The position numbers and the translations under genes were made by a program. A stretch of DNA of 64,000 nucleotides from Halarcobacter ebronensis (lineage in GTDB: Bacteria > Campylobacterota > Campylobacteria > Campylobacterales > Arcobacteraceae), in contig NZ_CP053836.1 in NCBI RefSeq assembly GCF_013201825.1, forward strand, positions 558,001-622,000. The letters run 5' to 3'. A model generated the notes under the pieces. That model was not told the DNA's origin and made no database searches. It saw only the letters and a program-made list of their open reading frames with translations. This document shows positions 9,155 through 17,525 of the stretch, piece by piece; within the stretch, counting starts at the first letter, position 1; every line of letters starts with the position of its first letter.

Positions 9155-9739
9155 TTGGAGAATAAAGATATAATTCAAAATGACGAAATAGATTTAAAAG
9201 AATTAATAAAACTGCTTTGGAATAATCGAATGTTTATAATGCTTTTTACTTTCTTTGTTACATTAATGTCAATTTTATATTTGTTTTATTTTAAACCCTA
9301 TATTCCAATTTTTAAAGGAACTCTTTTAGTTCAAATTGGAGAATACAATAATCAACTAGATAGTGTTAATTTGATTGAAAAACCATATAATTTAAAATAT
9401 ATTTTAGAAAAAGATTTCAACTGTATTATTGAAATTCCAAATAGAAGTTATGGATTACTTGAAATAAGTGTAGAGGATAATGCAAGAGAAAAAATAGAAA
9501 ATAAAATAAATGAAATTTATAATAAAATAATAGAGATTGAAAAAGAAAAAATTAATTTATATAAAGATAAAGAATATTTTAATACTAAAAAAATTGGAAA
9601 AATAAAAATTGGAGATCAACTAATTAATAAACCAAAAAAAAGATTAATGATTATTATTAGTTTTGTAACTTCTTTTTTATTATCTATTTTTTTAGTATTT
9701 TTTATTAATTTTCTAAAAGATTTAAAAAGAGAAATGTAA
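9155..9739 (+). CDS. Short Wzz-like chain-length determinant / polysaccharide co-polymerase
   Basis: Small inner-membrane protein with the Wzz topology: an acidic cytoplasmic N-terminus containing DEIDLKELIKLLW, a membrane segment at about residues 28-49, a periplasmic part of about 115 residues rich in helix-forming Lys/Glu/Ile, and a second membrane segment at about 166-188. Wzz proteins set the length of polymers built by Wzy. At 194 residues it is far shorter than usual (around 300 or more), mainly because the coiled-coil periplasmic domain is reduced. The gene starts with TTG and ends one base before the next start. It could instead be a tyrosine-kinase adaptor-type co-polymerase without its kinase part. 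Confidence 0.7.
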   Translation: MENKDIIQNDEIDLKELIKLLWNNRMFIMLFTFFVTLMSILYLFYFKPYIPIFKGTLLVQIGEYNNQLDSVNLIEKPYNLKYILEKDFNCIIEIPNRSYGLLEISVEDNAREKIENKINEIYNKIIEIEKEKINLYKDKEYFNTKKIGKIKIGDQLINKPKKRLMIIISFVTSFLLSIFLVFFINFLKDLKREM

Positions 9740-9740
9740 T

Positions 9741-10835
9741 ATGAAAATACTAGTTACAGGAACAGCAGGTTTTATAGGTAGTCATTTGGCTTTAAAATTA
9801 CTTCAAAGAGGTGATGAGGTAGTTGGACTTGATAATATAAATGACTACTATGACCAAAATGTAAAGTATGGAAGACTTCAAAGATGTGGAATTATTGATA
9901 CTTTGGAGGAGGGTAAAGATATACCTTACGGTAAACTTTTAACTTCAAATAAAAATTCTAACTATAAATTTATTAAGCTAAATCTTGAAGATAAAGAAGC
10001 TTTAATGAGTCTTTTCAAAAATGAAAAATTTGATGCAGTATGTAATCTTGCAGCTCAAGCTGGTGTTAGGTATAGTTTGACTAATCCTGATGCTTATATT
10101 GATAGTAATATTGTTGGATTTATAAACATTTTAGAAGCTTGTAGACATAATAATGTTAAAAACCTTTGTTATGCTTCCTCTTCATCTGTTTATGGATTAA
10201 ATGAAGAGTTACCTTTCTCAACAAATCATAATGTGGACCATCCAATATCTTTATATGCAGCTACAAAAAAATCAAATGAGCTTATGGCTCATACTTACTC
10301 TCATCTTTATGGTATAGCTACAACAGGACTTAGGTTTTTTACTGTTTATGGGCCATGGGGAAGACCTGATATGGCGCTTTTCCTCTTTACAAAAGCAGCT
10401 TTAGAAAACAGAAAAATTGATGTATTTAATAATGGTGAAATGTTACGCGACTTTACATATATTGATGACATTGTTGAAGGCGTTCTTAGGGTTATAGATA
10501 ATCCAGCAAAAATAGATAAAAATTGGAACGGGAAAGGTGGGCAAGTATCTACTTCATCTGCACCATATAAAATTTATAATATAGGGAATAATAATCCTGT
10601 AAAACTTATGGACTTCATCGAAGCTATAGAAAATAAACTAGGTAAAAAGATAGAAAAAAACATGATGCCAATTCAAGCAGGAGATGTACCTGCAACATAT
10701 GCTGATGTAAGTGATTTGGTAGAAGATTTAAATTATAAACCCCAAATTTCAGTACAAAATGGGGTGAATAGTTTTATTGATTGGTACTTAGACTTTTTTG
10801 GTTTTGACAGTAAAGGAAATAAAATAGATGATTAA
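9741..10835 (+). CDS. UDP-glucuronate 4-epimerase
   Basis: Extended short-chain dehydrogenase/reductase that interconverts UDP-glucuronate and UDP-galacturonate. Visible motifs are [12 protein letters not shown] at the N-terminus, [18 protein letters not shown], the catalytic YAATKKSNE (Tyr and Lys), and [15 protein letters not shown]. The last two, with the long N-terminal insertion around the NDYYD loop, are typical of the GlcA 4-epimerase (CapI/GlaE) group. Length 364 is normal. With the Ugd made upstream it gives the cell UDP-GlcA and UDP-GalA. It overlaps the following dehydrogenase gene by 8 bases. Confidence 0.88.
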   Translation: MKILVTGTAGFIGSHLALKLLQRGDEVVGLDNINDYYDQNVKYGRLQRCGIIDTLEEGKDIPYGKLLTSNKNSNYKFIKLNLEDKEALMSLFKNEKFDAVCNLAAQAGVRYSLTNPDAYIDSNIVGFINILEACRHNNVKNLCYASSSSVYGLNEELPFSTNHNVDHPISLYAATKKSNELMAHTYSHLYGIATTGLRFFTVYGPWGRPDMALFLFTKAALENRKIDVFNNGEMLRDFTYIDDIVEGVLRVIDNPAKIDKNWNGKGGQVSTSSAPYKIYNIGNNNPVKLMDFIEAIENKLGKKIEKNMMPIQAGDVPATYADVSDLVEDLNYKPQISVQNGVNSFIDWYLDFFGFDSKGNKIDD

Positions 10836-12078
10836 AATTTGTGTGATAGGTTTAGGATATGTTGGGCTACCTTTAGCCCATGCATTTTCTTCAAAATATA
10901 GCGTAGTTGGATTTGATATCTCTTCTTGGAGAATAGATGAATTAAATAGTGGATATGATAGAACTTTGGAGTTAAATGAAACTCAAGTAAAAGAGGCTCT
11001 TTCTAATGGAATGAAATTTACACTTGATATGGAAGATATAAAAGATTGTAATATTTATATAGTGACTGTTCCAACTCCAATTGATAAAAATAAAAGACCA
11101 GATTTAACTCCTTTAATAAAGGCAAGTGAAACAGTTGGAAAAGTTCTTAAAAAAGATGATATAGTAATTTATGAATCAACAGTTTATCCAGGAGCTACTG
11201 AAGAAGAGTGTGTGCCTGTACTTGAAAAGTTTTCAAATCTTATTTTTAATAAAGATTTTTTTTGTGGATATAGCCCAGAGAGAATTAATCCAGGTGATAA
11301 AGAACATACAGTTACAAAAATACTTAAAGTTACATCTGGAAGTACACCTGAAATAGGGAAAAAGGTAAATGAGCTTTATGCTTCAATTATTACGGCAGGT
11401 ACTCATCTAGCCCCAACTATAAAAGTTGCAGAAGCGGCAAAAGTTATTGAAAATTCTCAAAGAGACATTAATATTGCATTTGTAAATGAATTAGCAATTA
11501 TTTTCAATAAATTAGGGATTAATACAAATGATGTTTTAGAAGCTGCAGGTACAAAATGGAACTTTTTACCTTTTAGACCGGGGCTTGTTGGGGGTCACTG
11601 CATTGGTGTTGATCCATATTATTTAACTCATAAAGCTCAAAGTGTTGGTTATAATCCTGAAATTATACTAGCAGGTAGAAGACTAAATGATAATATGGGA
11701 ATTTATGTTGCTAATCAAGTTATAAAACTTATGATAAAAAGAGGACATAAAATTGAGGGCTCAAAAGTTTTAGTATTAGGAATTACCTTTAAAGAAAATT
11801 GTCCAGATATTAGAAATAGTAGAGTTATTGATGTTATAAAAGAATTAGAAGAGTTTGGATGTGATGTATCAGTTACTGATTATTGGGCTGACTCAAAAGA
11901 CGTTAAAAGAGAGTATGGTTTTGATTTAATACCAAATAATAGTTTAAATTTGAAAGAGTATATTGCAATAGTGTTGGCAGTTGCACATAATGAGTTTAGA
12001 AAATTAAAATTAAAAACAAAAAAAAATGTAGTATTTGATATTAAATCAATTTTAGATAAATCAGATGGGAAATTATAA
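10828..12078 (+). CDS. UDP-HexNAc 6-dehydrogenase, TviB/WbpO type
   Basis: Nucleotide sugar dehydrogenase that probably oxidises UDP-GlcNAc or UDP-GalNAc to the uronic acid. [10 protein letters not shown] forms the NAD site, TVPTPID and [12 protein letters not shown] follow, and Cys258 in [11 protein letters not shown] is the catalytic residue. The 416-residue length and the strings GTKWNFLPF and [14 protein letters not shown] fit the TviB (VipA) branch better than Ugd. It is therefore a second, different dehydrogenase of this locus. Its product would be an N-acetylhexosaminuronic acid, a plausible substrate for the asparagine-synthetase-like enzymes encoded further on. It overlaps the upstream epimerase gene by 8 bases. 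Confidence 0.85.
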   Translation: MIKICVIGLGYVGLPLAHAFSSKYSVVGFDISSWRIDELNSGYDRTLELNETQVKEALSNGMKFTLDMEDIKDCNIYIVTVPTPIDKNKRPDLTPLIKASETVGKVLKKDDIVIYESTVYPGATEEECVPVLEKFSNLIFNKDFFCGYSPERINPGDKEHTVTKILKVTSGSTPEIGKKVNELYASIITAGTHLAPTIKVAEAAKVIENSQRDINIAFVNELAIIFNKLGINTNDVLEAAGTKWNFLPFRPGLVGGHCIGVDPYYLTHKAQSVGYNPEIILAGRRLNDNMGIYVANQVIKLMIKRGHKIEGSKVLVLGITFKENCPDIRNSRVIDVIKELEEFGCDVSVTDYWADSKDVKREYGFDLIPNNSLNLKEYIAIVLAVAHNEFRKLKLKTKKNVVFDIKSILDKSDGKL

Positions 12079-12083
12079 TAAAA

Positions 12084-12827
12084 ATGAATAGTATAATAAT
12101 AATGCATAATGATACTATTAAAACAGCATTAGAAAAATTACAGAAGAATAAAAAAAGATTTTTAATTTGCCTTGATGATAAAAAATATTTATTAGGAGTA
12201 GTTACAGATGGGGATATAAGGCGTGCATTTTTAAATTCTTTTACTTTAGAAGATAAAATTGATAATGTTTATTGCCATGATTTTCAATATTTATATCTAA
12301 CATCTTCTTTTAGTGAGGTTTGTGAAAAATTTAAATCAGAGAAGATTGATTTTCTCCCAATAATTAATAAAGATAAAAAATTGGTTAATATAATTACAAA
12401 AAGGCAGTTTCATATAATGCTTTTAGAAAATATAGATTTTAATTTAAGTTATGATTTCAGTCAGTTTAATGAAAATACTTTAGAACATGAGATATATAAT
12501 CGACCTTGGGGTTTTTACAAAAGTACTATCTTAACACCTGATGCTCAAAGTAAAATAATAATAGTATTCCCTCACAGTGAGCTAAGTTTTCAGAAGCATG
12601 CAAAAAGAGATGAGCATTGGATAATTATTAAAGGGAAAGGGAAAGTAATATTAGGAGAAGAAGAAATACGTGTATCTCCTGGTAAATATGTATATATTCC
12701 AAAAGAGTGCAAGCATCAAATAATTAATGAAAGTAGCGAGAATCTAATTTTTTCGGAGGTTCAGCTTGGTGAATACTTTGGAGAAGATGATATTATAAGA
12801 TATAGAGATAAATATGGTAGAAAATAA
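12084..12827 (+). CDS. CBS-domain pair fused to mannose-6-phosphate isomerase-type cupin
   Basis: Two-part cytoplasmic protein. Residues 1 to about 125 form a CBS pair (GVVTDGDIRRAF, then FLPIINKDKKLVNIITK), a nucleotide-sensing module. Residues about 138-247 match the C-terminal cupin of the AlgA/ManC family: RPWGFYK, SFQKHAKRDEHW with the likely metal ligands Gln, His, Glu and His, YIPKECKH, and the ending LGEYFGEDDIIRY. The guanylyltransferase domain normally in front of this cupin is absent and replaced by the CBS pair. The cupin alone could isomerise fructose-6-phosphate and mannose-6-phosphate; that is inference. It sits directly before the NeuB-like gene, so it may feed a mannose-derived nonulosonate pathway. 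ATG at 12084 or 12102 could be the start. Confidence 0.75.
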   Translation: MNSIIIMHNDTIKTALEKLQKNKKRFLICLDDKKYLLGVVTDGDIRRAFLNSFTLEDKIDNVYCHDFQYLYLTSSFSEVCEKFKSEKIDFLPIINKDKKLVNIITKRQFHIMLLENIDFNLSYDFSQFNENTLEHEIYNRPWGFYKSTILTPDAQSKIIIVFPHSELSFQKHAKRDEHWIIIKGKGKVILGEEEIRVSPGKYVYIPKECKHQIINESSENLIFSEVQLGEYFGEDDIIRYRDKYGRK

Positions 12828-12845
12828 ATATGATAAGGTATAAAA

Positions 12846-13727
12846 ATGAGATTTGAATATGATTATAAAGAACCAAAAATTATTGCAGAGATAGGATGTA
12901 ATCATAAAGGTGAGATTGATATTGCAAAAGAATTAATAGATTTAGCAAAAGATTCTGGAGCAAAATATGTTAAATTTCAAAAAAGAAATAATAAAGAGTT
13001 ATTAACAAAAGAACAATATGATACTCCTCATCCTGTTCTTGAAAATTCATATGGAAAAACATACGGAGAACATAGAGAGTTTTTAGAGTTTACTAAAAAA
13101 CAACATTCCCAGTTAAAAGATTATTGTGATTCTATAGGTGTTATTTATTCAACATCTGTTTGGGATGTAACAAGTGCTAAAGAGATGTGCGAGTTTAATC
13201 CAGAGTTTCTAAAAGTTCCTTCTGCTTGTAATAATAACTTTGAAATGTTAAAAGTCCTAAGAGATGAATATAAAGGACAAGTTCAATTATCTATTGGAAT
13301 GACTACTAAAGAGGAAGTTGAAGGGATAGTAAAGTTTTTTGAAGAAACTAATCAAGCAAAAAGTAGATTATTGATTTATTCATGTACTTCTGGATATCCC
13401 GTACCTGCTAAAGATGTATCTCTTTTAGAAATCAACTGGTTATATGAAAATTATGGAGAAAGAGTAAATGAAATAGGTTTCTCAGGACATCATTTAGGTG
13501 TTGCCTTAGATGTAGCTGCATATACTTTAGGTGCTAGATGGATTGAAAGACATTTTACAAAAGATAAAACTTGGAAAGGTACTGACCATGGGGCTTCTTT
13601 AGAACCTGATGAATTAAAATTGTTAGTTAAAAGTTTAAATGAAGCATATGAATCTTTACATTATAAAAATGATGAGATTCTTCCAATTGAACAAGTACAA
13701 AGAGATAAGTTAAAAAATAGAAAGTAA
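12846..13727 (+). CDS. NeuB-like nonulosonate synthase lacking the SAF domain
   Basis: Condenses phosphoenolpyruvate with a hexose or hexosamine derivative to a nine-carbon acid. The NeuB TIM barrel is clear: IAEIGCNHKG, KYVKFQKR, a CTSGYPVP block, GFSGHHLG and IERHFTKDKTWKGTDH, then SLEPDEL. At 293 residues it stops where NeuB, LegI and PseI (about 335-350) carry a C-terminal SAF/antifreeze-like domain that closes over the partner subunit's active site. With the isomerase-type cupin upstream and the phosphatase-fused cytidylyltransferase downstream, KDN-9-phosphate synthase is the best guess; sialic or legionaminic acid synthesis is possible if precursor genes lie elsewhere. Confidence 0.8.
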   Translation: MRFEYDYKEPKIIAEIGCNHKGEIDIAKELIDLAKDSGAKYVKFQKRNNKELLTKEQYDTPHPVLENSYGKTYGEHREFLEFTKKQHSQLKDYCDSIGVIYSTSVWDVTSAKEMCEFNPEFLKVPSACNNNFEMLKVLRDEYKGQVQLSIGMTTKEEVEGIVKFFEETNQAKSRLLIYSCTSGYPVPAKDVSLLEINWLYENYGERVNEIGFSGHHLGVALDVAAYTLGARWIERHFTKDKTWKGTDHGASLEPDELKLLVKSLNEAYESLHYKNDEILPIEQVQRDKLKNRK

Positions 13728-13732
13728 ATAAA

Positions 13733-14572
13733 ATGAAATGTAAACTTTGTGGTAGTCAAAATCATAAAAAAAGAGAAGGTAGTGTAAGAGACAACAAAAA
13801 CTTAGAGATTTTTGAATGTTGTGATTGTGGATTAGTTTTTTTATCTGAAGATATAATTGATGATAATTTTTATGAGTTATCAAATATGCATGAGAGTTTT
13901 GATTTTCTAAAATGGAGAAAACAAACAAATGAGGATGATACTAGAAGGTTTAATTTCATAAAAAACAGTATTGTAAATAAAGAGATTCTTGATTTTGGTA
14001 GTGGAAATGGTGGATTTTTAAAACAGGCACAAACTTTAGCTAAAGATGTTTGTGGAGTTGAGTTAGAAAAAGCTGTTAAGCCTTATTATGAAAAAGAAAA
14101 TATTGAACTTTATAGTAGTCTTGATCAGTGTAATAAACAGTTTGATATTATCACCTCTTTTCATGTAATTGAACATATAAAAGAGCCTTTAGAAATATTG
14201 GAAAAACTAAAAGAAAAACTAAAAGAAAATGGAAAACTGATAATTGAAGTTCCAAATGCTAATGATGCCTTACTAACAATTTATGAAAGTGAAGCTTTTT
14301 CCAATTTTACTTATTGGAGTTGTCATTTATATTTATATACACAGCATACTCTTTCTATATTGGCAAAACAAGCTGGATTAAAAGTAGAATTTATAAAACA
14401 TATTCAAAGGTATCCTTTATCTAATCATCTTTATTGGCTAAGCAAAAATAAGCCAGGTGGGCATGAAAAATGGGATAATTTTTTAGATTCTGATCAACTA
14501 ACTAAAGCTTATGAAAGTCAACTAGCAAGTTTAGGTGCAACGGATACTTTAATGGCAAGTTTTACATTATAA
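13733..14572 (+). CDS. Class I SAM methyltransferase with zinc-ribbon N-terminus
   Basis: Likely sugar methyltransferase. The N-terminus has a four-cysteine zinc ribbon (Cys3/Cys6 and Cys29/Cys32), then the SAM-binding motif LDFGSGNGGFL near residue 85, an acidic strand end (GVELE) and the FHVIEHIKEP motif. This layout is common in Methyltransf_23-type enzymes of O-antigen and capsule loci, including NDP-sugar C- and O-methyltransferases. It lies 5 bases after the NeuB-like gene and within the nonulosonate cassette, so a methylated nonulosonate is a reasonable guess, but nothing in the sequence fixes the substrate. Confidence 0.78.
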   Translation: MKCKLCGSQNHKKREGSVRDNKNLEIFECCDCGLVFLSEDIIDDNFYELSNMHESFDFLKWRKQTNEDDTRRFNFIKNSIVNKEILDFGSGNGGFLKQAQTLAKDVCGVELEKAVKPYYEKENIELYSSLDQCNKQFDIITSFHVIEHIKEPLEILEKLKEKLKENGKLIIEVPNANDALLTIYESEAFSNFTYWSCHLYLYTQHTLSILAKQAGLKVEFIKHIQRYPLSNHLYWLSKNKPGGHEKWDNFLDSDQLTKAYESQLASLGATDTLMASFTL

Positions 14573-14583
14573 TTTAAAAGTTT

Positions 14584-15210
14584 ATGATAATGAGATACTT
14601 AAGAAATAAATTTTACTACTATAAATATTCTATATCAGAAATGTGTAATTTAGGTGAAGTGTATATAAATGGCTTAAAATATGCAATAAACATTGATGCT
14701 AAGAAAATAGGTGAAAAAGGTTTAAGTAAAACTATCATTACTTCAAAAAATGGTGGACAGATAAAAATTAATAAAAATAGTATTATTCGAGAAGGTTGTA
14801 AAATAGAGAATAATGGTAAAGGTGTAATTGAGATAGGATTTGATACAAATATTAATGAGAATACTATGATAAAAACCAATGGTAATGCTAATATAATTAT
14901 TAAAAATAATTGTGAAATTTCATGGAATTGCCAAATCTTAGGAAGTGATTTTCATCAAATTTTATATAATTCTAAAATAAAAAAAAGTTTTTGTGCAGAT
15001 GTATTTATAGGTGAACATGTATGGATTGGTACAAATAGTATAATTTTAAAAAATACTAAGATAGGAAATAACTGTGTTATACAAGCAAATTCATTAGTAA
15101 TTGGACAATTTCCAGATAATTGTTTAATTGGTGGTAATCCTGCAAAAATATTAAAATATAATATTAATTTTAGAAATCTTAGTTCAGAAGAGAAAAAAGG
15201 ATTTTTATGA
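14584..15210 (+). CDS. Hexapeptide-repeat (LbH) O-/N-acyltransferase
   Basis: Left-handed beta-helix acyltransferase, probably an acetyltransferase using acetyl-CoA. Repeats of the I-[GN]-x-N type run from about residue 45 to 190, with the CoA-site signature IGEHVWIGTNSIILKNTKIG and the terminal IGGNPAKILK. A histidine in SDFHQI near residue 121 is the likely general base. It overlaps the next gene by 4 bases and lies between the synthase and the cytidylyltransferase genes, so acetylation of the nonulosonate or its precursor is plausible. ATG at 14590 is an alternative start with no functional difference. Confidence 0.8.
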   Translation: MIMRYLRNKFYYYKYSISEMCNLGEVYINGLKYAINIDAKKIGEKGLSKTIITSKNGGQIKINKNSIIREGCKIENNGKGVIEIGFDTNINENTMIKTNGNANIIIKNNCEISWNCQILGSDFHQILYNSKIKKSFCADVFIGEHVWIGTNSIILKNTKIGNNCVIQANSLVIGQFPDNCLIGGNPAKILKYNINFRNLSSEEKKGFL

Positions 15211-16373
15211 ATATAGCATTTATTCCAGTTAGATGTGGGAGTAAATCCATCCCTTTTAAAAATATAAAAGAGTTTTGTGGCAAACCATTGGTTTATTGGA
15301 ATTTAAAAGCTATTGAAGAGTCAAAAAATATTGATTTAGTATATGTAGCTACTGATTGTGATGGGATTGCCAAAAAGGTAAAAGAGTTTAATTTTAAAAA
15401 GAGTGTTATATATAAAAGAGATGAAGTAAATGCACAGGATAGTTCATCTACAGAAGATGCGATGTTAGAATTCTTAAGAAAGCATAAACAAAATGATGAG
15501 GACTTTTTTATACTTGTTCAAGCAACTTCTCCTTTAACTCAGGCAAAGGATTTTGATGGGGCAATTAATCAACTAAAAGAGTCTGGTAAAGATTCCCTTT
15601 TAACAGTTGTAAATCAAAAAAGATTTTTTTGGAATAAAGCTGGTGAGTCTTTAAATTATGATTATAAGAAAAGACCTAGAAGACAGAACTTTGAAGGCTA
15701 TTTTTTAGAAAATGGAGCTTTTTATATAAATAGAGTAAAAAATATTTTAGAGAGTAAAAATAGGCTTTCAGGAGAGATCGATTTGTATGTAATGGAAGAG
15801 TTTACCTCTGTAGAAATAGATGAACCTCTTGATTGGCATATTGCTGAAAGCTTAATGAGAGAGCATATATTAAAAGAGAAAAATAGTAAAAAATGCAAAA
15901 AAATAAAACTCTTTTTAAGTGATGTGGATGGGACATTAACAGATGCTGGAATGTATTATAGCTCAAATAGAGGGGAATTTAAAAAGTTTAATACCCATGA
16001 TGGAAAAGGTTTTGAACTTTTAAGAAAAGCAGGCATAAAGACAGGATTAATCACAAGTGAAAAAACAAAAATAGTTGAAAATAGAGCAAAAAAATTGAAA
16101 GTTGATTATCTGTACCAAGGTGTGGAGCATGGAGGAAAGTTAAAAGTAGCAAAAAATATTTGTGAAAAAGAAGGTATTAGCCTTGATGAAGTTGCATATA
16201 TCGGGGATGATATAAATTGTAAAGAGCTTCTTTCAAAGGTAGGTGTAGCAGCTTGTCCAGCTAATTCATTAAGCGAAATTAAAAATATACTAAATATTAT
16301 ACAGTTATCAAAAAAAGGTGGAGAAGGTGTAGTGAGAGAGTTTAGCAAATATATTTTAGGAAATAATAATTAG
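15207..16373 (+). CDS. Acylneuraminate-type cytidylyltransferase fused to KdsC-like HAD phosphatase
   Basis: Bifunctional protein. Residues 1 to about 222 are a NeuA-type CMP-nonulosonate synthetase: FIPVRCGSKSIPFKN nucleotide loop, ATDCDGIAKKV, QATSPLT, and the late EIDEPLDW. Residues about 232-388 are a KdsC/YrbI HAD phosphatase: FLSDVDGTLTD with the nucleophile Asp pair, the LITSEKT block and YIGDDINC. Together they could remove phosphate from a nonulosonate-9-phosphate and activate the acid with CTP. Animal CMP-sialic acid synthetases also carry a KdsC-like C-terminal domain, there without clear phosphatase need. The fusion supports a 9-phosphate intermediate, as in KDN synthesis, over the phosphate-free bacterial NeuB route. 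Confidence 0.88.
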   Translation: MNIAFIPVRCGSKSIPFKNIKEFCGKPLVYWNLKAIEESKNIDLVYVATDCDGIAKKVKEFNFKKSVIYKRDEVNAQDSSSTEDAMLEFLRKHKQNDEDFFILVQATSPLTQAKDFDGAINQLKESGKDSLLTVVNQKRFFWNKAGESLNYDYKKRPRRQNFEGYFLENGAFYINRVKNILESKNRLSGEIDLYVMEEFTSVEIDEPLDWHIAESLMREHILKEKNSKKCKKIKLFLSDVDGTLTDAGMYYSSNRGEFKKFNTHDGKGFELLRKAGIKTGLITSEKTKIVENRAKKLKVDYLYQGVEHGGKLKVAKNICEKEGISLDEVAYIGDDINCKELLSKVGVAACPANSLSEIKNILNIIQLSKKGGEGVVREFSKYILGNNN

Positions 16374-17519
16374 ATGAAAATTTTATTTATAAAAGAGCAA
16401 AGAACTAAAAGCGGTATTGAAGGTAGTGCAAAAAATGTTTTTTATAGGTGTATAGAATTAAACAAAAGAAATATCCCATATTTAGTATTATATAATGCTA
16501 AAGATGAATTTTATACTTTAATGTTAGAAAATAATGTAAATGTCAAATATGTAAATTTTCCTTCAATGTCAATTAAAAGTATTTTTAAAATAAGAGAAGT
16601 AAAGAAAAGAATACAAGACATTATAGAAGAAGAAAAAATTATTCATATTCATGTACACTTTCCTTATCTTTTAAGTTTTTTAGATAAAAAATGGAATATT
16701 CCAATTACTATACATCATCATAATGCATTTAATGAGAACAAGATACTTGAGTTTTTTAATATAAAAGAAATTTTGTATCCAAAGAAAGTTTTAAAAAACT
16801 TATACAATAAATTAATTGGTTTTGATTTTTCTAAAGCTGATAGATGTATAGCAGTTAGTTATGCTGCAAAACAAACTGCTTCGTTTAAATATGGTATGAA
16901 AAGTGATAAAATTGATGTAGTGTATAATGGTATAACACAAATCAATGAAAATAATTATAAAAGTCTAAAAAAAGAATTAGGATACAACGATAGTGATATA
17001 TTGATTTTGTCTGTTGGAAGAGTAACAAAAGCTAAGGGAGTTGAAGACTTTTGTGAGGTTGCAAAATATTTTTCAAATAAGACAAACTATAAGTTTATTT
17101 TTGTTGGTGGATACAATGATATAAATTATTATAATAGCATAATAGAGAAATATAATAAGTATGTTAATTTCCTTGGACTGAGAAAAGATGTTTTTAATTT
17201 ATATAAAACAAGTGATATTTTTTTATTTTTGACACATCGTGAAGCCTGTCCTAATGTTATAATAGAAGCTATGAATTTTTCTCTACCAACTATTGGGTGG
17301 GATGTTGTAGGAGTAAACGAATTAGTAAAAAATGATTTAAATGGTTTGATATGTAAATTTGGTGATATTAAAAGTATTTGTGATTCTTTAGAAAAAGTTA
17401 TTAATGATAAAAAATTGTATGATATATATTCTAAAAATAGTTTATTAGAGGCTAAAAAATATACTATTGAAGAAAATACGGATAAAATATTAGCAATTTT
17501 TAAAAGTTTGGAAAAGTAA
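16374..17519 (+). CDS. Glycosyltransferase family 4
   Basis: GT-B fold retaining glycosyltransferase acting at the cytoplasmic face of the inner membrane. The N-terminal domain begins MKILFIKEQRTKSG; the C-terminal domain has VGRVTKAKGVEDF and the EX7E motif in REACPNVIIEAM, followed by GVNELV. At 381 residues it has the normal size. It starts directly after the stop of the cytidylyltransferase-phosphatase gene. Donor and acceptor are not predictable from sequence. Confidence 0.85.
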   Translation: MKILFIKEQRTKSGIEGSAKNVFYRCIELNKRNIPYLVLYNAKDEFYTLMLENNVNVKYVNFPSMSIKSIFKIREVKKRIQDIIEEEKIIHIHVHFPYLLSFLDKKWNIPITIHHHNAFNENKILEFFNIKEILYPKKVLKNLYNKLIGFDFSKADRCIAVSYAAKQTASFKYGMKSDKIDVVYNGITQINENNYKSLKKELGYNDSDILILSVGRVTKAKGVEDFCEVAKYFSNKTNYKFIFVGGYNDINYYNSIIEKYNKYVNFLGLRKDVFNLYKTSDIFLFLTHREACPNVIIEAMNFSLPTIGWDVVGVNELVKNDLNGLICKFGDIKSICDSLEKVINDKKLYDIYSKNSLLEAKKYTIEENTDKILAIFKSLEK

Positions 17520-17525
17520 TATATT

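Noticed and set aside
12846-16373. Standard legionaminic or pseudaminic acid pathway
   Set aside because: No dehydratase-aminotransferase-acetyltransferase-hydrolase set (LegB/C/H/G or PseB/C/H/G) is present beside the synthase; cannot be excluded if these lie elsewhere.
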